The position numbers and the translations under genes are program-made. Shown here piece by piece: positions 51,360-61,698 of a stretch of 64,000 nt of DNA; position 1 is the first letter of the stretch, and each line of letters starts with the position of its first letter. Below the pieces are notes generated by a model. The model was not told where the DNA came from. It worked only from the letters and a program-made list of their open reading frames with translations, and did no database searches. The stretch is from Dermacentor variabilis (Eukaryota; Arthropoda; Arachnida; Ixodida; Ixodidae): contig NW_027460413.1 in NCBI RefSeq assembly GCF_050947875.1, forward strand, positions 1 through 64,000, read 5' to 3'.

Positions 51360-52330
51360 TTCTGCAAAACCACACGATATGCATGCAAATGGTGCTTTTG
51401 GCAGAACGCGCGTGTGGATTTCTACCAAACGACGTGAAAAGCATGCCGATGCTGCTCTTTTTAGCACCCGCACATGGATTTGTGCCAAAACGCGTTTTAA
51501 GCATGCGCATGCATCTTTTGGTAGACGCGGACGCAGTTTTCTGCAAAACCACACGATATGCATGCAAATGGTGCTTTTGGCAGAACGCGCGCGTGGATTT
51601 CTACCAAACGACGTGAAAAGCATGCCGACGCTGCTCTTTTTAACATCCGCACATGGATTTGTGCCAAAGCGCGTTTTAAGCATGCGCATGCATCTTTTGG
51701 TAGACGCGGACGCAGTTTTCTGCAAAACCACACGATATGCATGCAAATGGTGCTTTTGGCAGAACGCGCGTGTGGATTTCTACCAAACGACGTGAAAAGC
51801 ATGCCGATGCTGCTCTTTTTAGCGCCCGCACATGGATTTGTGCCAAAACGCGTTTTAAGCATGCGCATGCATCTTTTGGTAGACGCGGACGCAGTTTTCT
51901 GCAAAACCACACGATATGCATGCAAATGGTGCTTTTGGCAGAACGCGCGCGTGGATTTCTACCAAACGACGTGAAAAGCATGCCGATGCTGCTCTTTTTA
52001 ACATCCGCACATGGATTTGTGCCAAAGCGCGTTTTAAGCATGCGCATGCATCTTTTGGTAGACGCGGACGCAGTTTTCTGGCAAAACCACACGATAGGCA
52101 TGCAAATGGTGCTTTTGGCAGAACGCGCGTGTGGATTTCTACCAAAGGACGTGAAAAGCATGCCGATGCTGCTCTTTTTAGCACCCGCACATGGATTTGT
52201 GCCAAAACGCGTTTTAAGCATGCGCATGCATCTTTTGGTAGACGCGGACGCAGTTTTCTGCAAAACCACACGATATGCATGCAAATGGTGCTTTTGGCAG
52301 AACGCGCGCGTGGATTTCTACCAAACGACG
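51360..52330 (+). repeat. Duplicated block with GACGCTG, AGCGCCC and AAAGGACG markers, copy 2
   Basis: This is the partner of 42230-43200. It carries a private +1 insertion (TTCTGGCAAAACC near 52080) that merges reading frames and creates a spuriously long open frame across 51676-52463. Confidence 0.7.
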
Positions 52331-53109
52331 TGAAAAGCATGCCGATGCTGCTCTTTTTAACATCCGCACATGGATTTGTGCCAAAACGCGTTTTAAGCAT
52401 GCGCATGCATCTTTTGGTAGACGCGGACGCAGTTTTCTGCAAAACCACACGATATGCATGCAAATGGTGCTTTTGGCAGAACGCGCGCGTGGATTTCTAC
52501 CAAACGACGTGAAAAGCATGCCGATGCTGCTCTTTTTAACATCCGCACATGGATTTGTGCCAAAGCGCGTTTTAAGCATGCGCATGCATCTTTTGGTAGA
52601 CGCGGACGCAGTTTTCTGCAAAACCACACGATATGCATGCAAATGGTGCTTTTGGCAGAACGCGCGTGTGGATTTCTACCAAACGACGTGAAAAGCATGC
52701 CGATGCTGCTCTTTTTAGCACCCGCACATGGATTTGTGCCAAAACGCGTTTTTAGCATGCGCATGCATCTTTTGGTAGACGCGGACGCAGTTTTCTGCAA
52801 AACCACACGATATGCATGCAAATGGTGCTTTTGGCAGAACGCGCGCGTGGATTTCTACCAAACGACGTGAAAAGCATGCCGATGCTGCTCTTTTTAACAT
52901 CCGCACATGGATTTGTGCCAAAGCGCGTTTTAAGCATGCGCATGCATCTTTTGGTAGACGCGGACGCATTTTTCTGCAAAACCACACGATAGGCATGCAA
53001 ATGGTGCTTTTTGCAGAACGCGCGTGTGGATTTCTACCAAACGACGTGAAAAGCATGCCGATGCTGCTCTTTTTAGCACCCGCACATGGATTTGTGCCAA
53101 AACGCGTTT

Positions 53110-54250
53110 TAAGCATGCGCATGCATCTTTTGGTAGACGCGGACGCAGTTTTCTGCAAAACCACACGATATGCATGCAAATGGTGCTTTTGGCAGAACGC
53201 GCGCGTGGATTTCTACCAAACGACGTGAAAAGCATGCCGATGCTGCTCTTTTTAACATCCGCACATGGATTTGTGCCAAAGCGCGTTTTAAGCATGGCAT
53301 GCATCTTTTGGTAGACGCGGACGCAGTTTTCTGCAAAACCACACGATAGGCATGCAAATGGTGCTTTTGGCAGAACGCGCGTGTGGATTTCTACCAAACG
53401 ACGTGAAAAGCATGCCGATGCTGCTCTTTTTAGCACCCGCACATGGATTTGTGCCAAAACGCGTTTTTAGCATGCACATGCATCTTTTGGTAGACGCGGA
53501 CGCAGTTTTCTGCAAAACCACACGATATGCATGCAAATGGTGCTTTTGGCAGAACGCGCGTGTGGATTTCTACCAAACGACGTGAAAAGCATGCCGATGC
53601 TGCTCTTTTTAGCACCCGCACATGGATTTGTGCCAAAGCGCGTTTTAAGCATGCGCATGCATCTTTTGGTAGACGCGGACGCAGTTTTCTGCAAAACCAC
53701 ACGATAGGCATGCAAATGGTGCTTTTGGCAGAACGCGCGTGTGGATTTCTACCAAACGACGTGAAAAGCATGCCGATGCTGCTCTTTTTAGCACCCGCAC
53801 ATGGATTTGTGCCAAAACGCGTTTTAAGCATGCGCATGCATCTTTTGGTAGACGCGGACGCAGTTTTCTGCAAAACCACACGATATGCATGCAAATGGTG
53901 CTTTTGGCAGAACGCGCGCGTGGATTTCTACCAAACGACGTGAAAAGCATGCCGATGCTGCTCTTTTTAACATCCGCCCATGGATTTGTGCCAAAACGCG
54001 TTTTTAGCATGCACATGCATCTTTTGGTAGACGCGGACGCAGTTTTCTGCAAAACCACACGATATGCATGCAAATGGTGCTTTTGGCAGAACGCGCGCGT
54101 GGATTTCTACCAAACGACGTGAAAAGCATGCCGATGCTGCTCTTTTTAACATCCGCACATGGATTTGTGCCAAAGCGCGTTTTAAGCATGCGCATGCATC
54201 TTTTGGTAGACGCGGACGCAGTTTTCTGCAAAACCACACGATAGGCATGC
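53110..54250 (+). repeat. CCGCCCATGG-marked block, copy 3
   Basis: This is the distant third copy, 56 monomers from copy 1 with no net indel difference from about 53430 onward. It lies just after a 1-base deletion (AGCATGGCATGC near 53296) that is private to this copy. Confidence 0.7.
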
Positions 54251-57200
54251 AAATGGTGCTTTTGGCAGAACGCGCGTGTGGATTTCTACCAAACGACGTG
54301 AAAAGCATGCCGATGCTGCTCTTTTTAGCACCCGCACATGGATTTGTGCCAAAACGCGTTTTAAGCATGCGCATGCATCTTTTGGTAGACGCGGACGCAG
54401 TTTTCTGCAAAACCACACGATATGCATGCAAATGGTGCTTTTGGCAGAACGCGCGCGTGGATTTCTACCAAACGACGTGAAAAGCATGCCGATGCTGCTC
54501 TTTTTAACATCCGCACATGGATTTGTGCCAAAACGCGTTTTAAGCATGCGCATGCATCTTTTGGTAGACGCGGACGCAGTTTTCTGCAAAACCACACGAT
54601 AGGCATGCAAATGGTGCTTTTGGCAGAACGCGCGCGTGGATTTCTACCAAACGACGTGAAAAGCATGCCGATGCTGCTCTTTTTAGCACCCCGCACATGG
54701 ATTTGTGCCAAAACGCGTTTTTAGCATGCACATGCATCTTTTGGTAGACGCGGACGCAGTTTTCTGCAAAACCACACGATATGCATGCAAATGGTGCTTT
54801 TGGCAGAACGCGCGTGTGGATTTCTACCAAACGACGTGAAAAGCATGCCGATGCTGCTCTTTTTAGCACCCGCACATGGATTTGTGCCAAAACGCGTTTT
54901 AAGCATGCGCATGCATCTTTTGGTAGACGCGGACGCAGTTTTCTGCAAAACCACACGATATGCATGCAAATGGTGCTTTTGGCAGAACGCGCGCGTGGAT
55001 TTCTACCAAACGACGTGAAAAGCATGCCGACGCTGCTCTTTTTAACATCCGCACATGGATTTGTGCCAAAGCGCGTTTTAAGCATGCGCATGCATCTTTT
55101 GGTAGACGCGGACGCAGTTTTCTGCAAAACCACACGATATGCATGCAAATGGTGCTTTGGCAGAACGCGCGTGTGGATTTCTACCAAACGACGTGAAAAG
55201 CATGCCGATGCTGCTCTTTTTAGCGCCCGCACATGGATTTGTGCCAAAACGCGTTTTAAGCATGCGCATGCATCTTTTGGTAGACGCGGACGCAGTTTTC
55301 TGCAAAACCACACGATATGCATGCAAATGGTGCTTTTGGCAGAACGTGCGCGTGGATTTCTACCAAACGACGTGAAAAGCATGCCGATGCTGCTCTTTTT
55401 AACATCCGCACATGGATTTGTGCCAAAGCGCGTTTTAAGCATGCGCATGCATCTTTTGGTAGACGCGGACGCAGTTTTCTGCAAAACCACACGATAGGCA
55501 TGCAAATGGTGCTTTTGGCAGAACGCGCGTGTGGATTTCTACCAAACGACGTGAAAAGCATGCCGATGCTGCTCTTTTTAGCACCCGCACATGGATTTGT
55601 GCCAAAACGCGTTTTAAGCATGCGCATGCATCTTTTGGTAGACGCGGACGCAGTTTTCTGCAAAACCACACGATAAGCATGCAAATGGTGCTTTTGGCAG
55701 AACGCGCGCGTGGATTTCTACCAAACGACGTGAAAAGCATGCCGATGCTGCTCTTTTTAACATCCGCACATGGATTTGTGCCAAAACGCGTTTTAAGCAT
55801 GCGCATGCATCTTTTGGTAGACGCGGACGCAGTTTTCTGCAAAACCACACGATAGGCATGCAAATGGTGCTTTTGGCAGAACGCGAGCGTGGATTTCTAC
55901 CAAACGACGTGAAAAGCATGCCGATGCTGCTCTTTTTAACATCCGCACATGGATTTGTGCCAAAACGCGTTTTAAGCATGCGCATGCATCTTTTGGTAGA
56001 CGCGGACGCAGTTTTCTGCAAAACCACACGATAGGCATGCAAATGGTGCTTTTGGCAGAACGCGCGCGTGGATTTCTACCAAACGACGTGAAAAGCATGC
56101 CGATGCTGCTCTTTTTAACATCCGCACATGGATTTGTGCCAAAACGCGTTTTAAGCATGCGCATGCATCTTTTGGTAGACGCGGACGCAGTTTTCTGCAA
56201 AACCACACGATAGGCATGCAAATGGTGCTTTTGGCAGAACGCGCGCGTGGATTTCTACCAAACGACGTGAAAAGCATGCCGATGCTGCTCTTTTTAGCAC
56301 CCGCACATGGATTTGTGCCAAAACGCGTTTTTAGCATGCACATGCATCTTTTGGTAGACGCGGACGCAGTTTTCTGCAAAACCACACGATATGCATGCAA
56401 ATGGTGCTTTTGGCAGAACGCGCGTGTGGATTTCTACCAAACGACGTGAAAAGCATGCCGATGCTGCTCTTTTTAGCACCCGCACATGGATTTGTGCCAA
56501 AACGCGTTTTAAGCATGCGCATGCATCTTTTGGTAGACGCGGACGCAGTTTTCTGCAAAACCACACGATATGCATGCAAATGGTGCTTTTGGCAGAACGC
56601 GCGCGTGGATTTCTACCAAACGACGTGAAAAGCATGCCGATGCTGCTCTTTTTAGCACCCGCACATGGATTTGTGCCAAAACGCGTTTTTAGCATGCACA
56701 TGCATTTTTTGGTAGACGCGGACGCAGTTTTCTGCAAAACCACACGATATGCATGCAAATGGTGCTTTTGGCAGAACGCGCGTGTGGATTTCTACCAAAC
56801 GACGTGAAAAGCATGCCGATGCTGCTCTTTTTAGCACCCGCACATGGATTTGTGCCAAAGCGCGTTTTAAGCATGCGCATGCATCTTTTGGTAGACGCGG
56901 ACGCAGTTTTCTGCAAAACCACACGATAGGCATGCAAATGGTGCTTTTGGCAGAACGCGCGTGTGGATTTCTACCAAACGACGTGAAAAGCATGCCGATG
57001 CTGCTCTTTTAGCACCCGCACATGGATTTGTGCCAAAACGCGTTTTAAGCATGCGCATGCATCTTTTGGTAGACGCGGACGCAGTTTTCTGCAAAACCAC
57101 ACGATATGCATGCAAATGGTGCTTTTGGCAGAACGCGCGCGTGGATTTCTACCAAACGACGTGAAAAGCATGCCGATGCTGCTCTTTTTAACATCCGCAC

Positions 57201-57939
57201 ATGGATTTGTGCCAAAACGCGTTTTTAGCATGCACATGCATCTTTTGGTAGACGCGGACGCAGTTTTCTGCAAAACCACACGATATGCATGCAAATGGTG
57301 CTTTTGGCAGAACGCGCGTGTGGATTTCTACCAAACGACGTGAAAAGCATGCCGATGCTGCTCTTTTTAACATCCGCACATGGATTTGTGCCAAAACGCG
57401 TTTTTAGCATGCACATGCATCTTTTCGTAGACGCGGACGCAGTTTTCTGCAAAACCACGCGATATGCATGCAAATGGTGCTTTTGGCAGAACGCGCGTGT
57501 GGATTTCTACCAAACGACGTGAAAAGCATGCCGATGCTGCTCTTTTTAACATCCGCACATGGATTTGTGCCAAAGCGCGTTTTAAGCATGCGCATGCATC
57601 TTTTGGTAGACGCGGACGCAGTTTTCTGCAAAACCACACGATAGGCATGCAAAATGGTGCTTTTGGCAGAACGCGCGTGTGGATTTCTACCAAACGACGT
57701 GAAAAGCATGCCGATGCTGCTCTTTTTAGCACCCGCACATGGATTTGTGCCAAAAACGCGTTTTAAGCATGCGCATGCATCTTTTGGTAGACGCGGACGC
57801 AGTTTTCTGAAAAACCACACGATATGCATGCAAATGGTGCTTTTGGCAGAACGCGCGCGTGGATTTCTACCAAACGACGTGAAAAGCATGCCGATGCTGC
57901 TCTTTTTAACATCCGCACATGGATTTGTGCCAAAACGCG

Positions 57940-60241
57940 TTTTAAGCATGCGCATGCATCTTTTGGTAGACGCGGACGCAGTTTTCTGCAAAACCACACG
58001 ATAGGCATGCAAATGGTGCTTTTGGCAGAACGCGCGCGTGGATTTCTACCAAACGACGTGAAAAGCATGCCGATGCTGCTCTTTTTAGCACCCGCACATG
58101 GATTTGTGCCAAAACGCGTTTTTAGCATGCACATGCATCTTTTGGTAGACGCGGACGCAGTTTTCTGCAAAACCACACGATATGCATGCAAATGGTGCTT
58201 TTGGCAGAACGCGCGTGTGGATTTCTACCAAACGACGTGAAAAGCATGCCGATGCTGCTCTTTTTAGCACCCGCACATGGATTTGTGCCAAAACGCGTTT
58301 TAAGCATGCGCATGCATCTTTTGGTAGACGCGGACGCAGTTTTCTGCAAAACCACACGATATGCATGCAAATGGTGCTTTTGGCAGAACGCGCGCGTGGA
58401 TTTCTACCAAACGACGTGAAAAGCATGCCGACGCTGCTCTTTTTAACATCCGCACATGGATTTGTGCCAAAGCGCGTTTTAAGCATGCGCATGCATCTTT
58501 TGGTAGACGCGGACGCAGTTTTCTGCAAAACCACACGATATGCATGCAAATGGTGCTTTTGGCAGAACGCGCGTGTGGATTTCCACCAAACGACGTGAAA
58601 AGCATGCCGATGCTGCTCTTTTTAGCACCCGCACATGGATTTGTGCCACAACGCGTTTTAAGCATGCGCATGCATCTTTTGGTAGACGCGGACGCAGTTT
58701 TCTGCAAAACCACACGATATGCATGCAAATGGTGCTTTTGGCAGAACGCGCGCGTGGATTTCTACCAAACGACGTGAAAAGCATGCCGATGCTGCTCTTT
58801 TTAACATCCGCACATGGATTTGTGCCAAAGCGCGTTTTAAGCATGCGCATGCATCTTTTGGTAGACGCGGACGCAGTTTTCTGCAAAACCACACGATAGG
58901 CATGCAAATGGTGCTTTTGGCAGAACGCGCGTGTGGATTTCTACCAAACGACGTGAAAAGCATGCCGATGCTGCTCTTTTTAGCACCCGCGCATGGATTT
59001 GTGCCAAAACGCGTTTTAAGCATGCGCATGCATCTTTTGGTAGACGCGGACGCAGTTTTCTGCAAAACCACACGATATGCATGCAAATGGTGCTTTTGGC
59101 AGAACGCGCGCGTGGATTTCTACCAAACGACGTGAAAAGCATGCCGATGCTGCTCTTTTTAACATCCGCACATGGATTTGTGCCAAAATGCGTTTTAAGC
59201 ATGCGCATGCATCTTTTGGTAGACGCGGACGCAGTTTTCTGCAAAACCACACGATAGGCATGCAAATGGTGCTTTTGGCAGAACGCGCGCGTGGATTTCT
59301 ACCAAACGACGTGAAAAGCATGCCGATGCTGCTCTTTTTAGCACCCGCACATGGATTTGTGCCAAAACGCGTTTTTAGCATGCACATGCATCTTTTGGTA
59401 GACGCGGACGCAGTTTTCTGCAAAACCACACGATATGCATGAAAATGGTGCTTTTGGCAGAACGCGCGTGTGGATTTCTACCAAACGACGTGAAAAGCAT
59501 GCCGATGCTGCTCTTTTTAACATCCGCACATGGATTTGTGCCAAAGCGCGTTTTAAGCATGCGCATGCATCTTTTGGTAGACGCGGACGCAGTTTTCTGC
59601 AAAACCACACGATAGGCATGCAAATGGTGCTTTTGGCAGAACGCGCGTGTGGATTTCTACCAAACGACGTGAAAAGCATGCCGATGCTGCTCTTTTTAGC
59701 ACCCGCACATGGATTTGTGCCAAAACGCGTTTTAAGCATGCGCATGCATCTTTTGGTAGACGCGGACGCAGTTTTCTGCAAAACCACACGATATGCATGC
59801 AAATGGTGCTTTTGGCAGAACGCGCGCGTGGATTTCTACCAAACGACGTGAAAAGCATGCCGATGCTGCTCTTTTAACATCCGCACATGGATTTGTGCCA
59901 AAGCGCGTTTTAAGCATGCGCATGCATCTTTTGGCAGACGCGGACGCAGTTTTCTGCAAAACCACACGATAGGCATGCAAATGGTGCTTTTGGCAGAACG
60001 CGCGTGTGGATTTCTACCAAACGACGTGAAAAGCATGCCGATGCTGCTCTTTTTAGCACCCGCACATGGATTTGTGCCAAAACGCGTTTTAAGCATGCGC
60101 ATGCATCTTTTGGTAGACGCGGACGCAGTTTTCTGCAAAACCACACGATATGCATGCAAATGGTGCTTTTGGCAGAACGCGCGCGTGGATTTCTACCAAA
60201 CGACGTGAAAAGCATGCCGATGCTGCTCTTTTTAACATCCG
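57940..60241 (+). repeat. 21-monomer-offset duplicated block, copy 1
   Basis: This block is near-identical to 61699-64000 at 3759 bp, exactly 21 monomers, becoming 3760 after a 1-base deletion in this copy (CTCTTTTAACAT near 59874). Shared rare variants, in order: GACGCTG, GATTTCCACC, TGCCACAACG, CCCGCGCATGG, CCAAAATGCG, GCATGAAAATG and TTTTGGCAGACG. This is the strongest recent duplication in the window. Confidence 0.85.
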
Positions 60242-61698
60242 CACATGGATTTGTGCCAAAACGCGTTTTAAGCATGCGCATGCATCTTTTGGTAGACGCG
60301 GACGCAGTTTTCTGCAAAACCACACGATAGGCATGCAAATGGTGCTTTTGGCAGAACGCGCGCGTGGATTTCTACCAAACGACGTGAAAAGCATGCCGAT
60401 GCTGCTCTTTTTAGCGCCCGCACATGGATTTGTGCCAAAACGCGTTTTTAGCATGCACATGCATCTTTTGGTAGACGCGGACGCAGTTTTCTGCAAAACC
60501 ACACGATATGCATGCAAATGGTGCTTTTGGCAGAACGCGCGTGTGGATTTCTACCAAACGACGTGAAAAGCATGCCGATGCTGCTCTTTTTAGCACCCGC
60601 ACATGGATTTGTGCCAAAACGCGTTTTAAGCATGCGCATGCATCTTTTGGTAGACGCGGACGCAGTTTTCTGCAAAAACCACACGATATGCATGCAAATG
60701 GTGCTTTTGGCAGAACGCGCGCGTGGATTTCTACCAAACGACGTGAAAAGCATGCCGACGCTGCTCTTTTTAACATCCGCACATGGATTTGTGCCAAAGC
60801 GCGTTTTAAGCATGCGCATGCATCTTTTGGTAGACGCGGACGCAGTTTTCTGCAAAACCACACGATATGCATGCAAATGGTGCTTTTGGCAGAACGCGCG
60901 TGTGGATTTCTACCAAACGACGTGAAAAGCATGCCGATGCTGCTCTTTTTAACATCCGCACATGGATTTGTGCCAAAGCGCGTTTTAAGCATGCGCATGC
61001 ATCTTTTGGTAGACGCGGACGCAGTTTTCTGCAAAACCACACGATAGGCATGCAAATGGTGCTTTTGGCAGAACGCGCGCGTGGATTTCTACCAAACGAC
61101 GTGAAAAGCATGCCGATGCTGCTCTTTTTAGCACCCGCACATGGATTTGTGCCAAAACGCGTTTTTAGCATGCACATGCATCTTTTGGTAGACGCGGACG
61201 CAGTTTTCTGCAAAACCACACGATATGCATGCAAATGGTGCTTTTGGTAGAACGCGCGTGTGGATTTCTACCAAACGACGTGAAAAGCATGCCGATGCTG
61301 CTCTTTTTAACATCCGCACATGGGTTTGTGCCAAAGCGCGTTTTAAGCATGCGCATGCATCTTTTGGTAGACGCGGACGCAGTTTTCTGCAAAACCACAC
61401 GATAGGCATGCAAATGGTGCTTTTGGCAGAACGCGCGTGTGGATTTCTACCAAACGACGTGAAAAGCATGCCGATGCTGCTCTTTTTAGCACCCGCACAT
61501 GGATTTGTGCCAAAACGCGTTTTAAGCATGCGCATGCATCTTTTGGTAGACGCGGACGCAGTTTTCTGCAAAACCACACGATATGCATGCAAATGGTGCT
61601 TTTGGCAGAACGCGCGCGTGGATTTCTACCAAACGACGTGAAAAGCATGCCGATGCTGCTCTTTTTAACATCCGCACATGGATTTGTGCCAAAGCGCG

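Noticed and set aside
54540..55505. Longest open frame (321 codons, minus strand), and similar ones at 2464-3348 and 7043-7903
   Set aside because: Each is a chain of satellite frames joined by one-base indels (for example near 54690, 55158, 2922 and 7080). Length comes from frameshifts that skip a stop, not from a gene.
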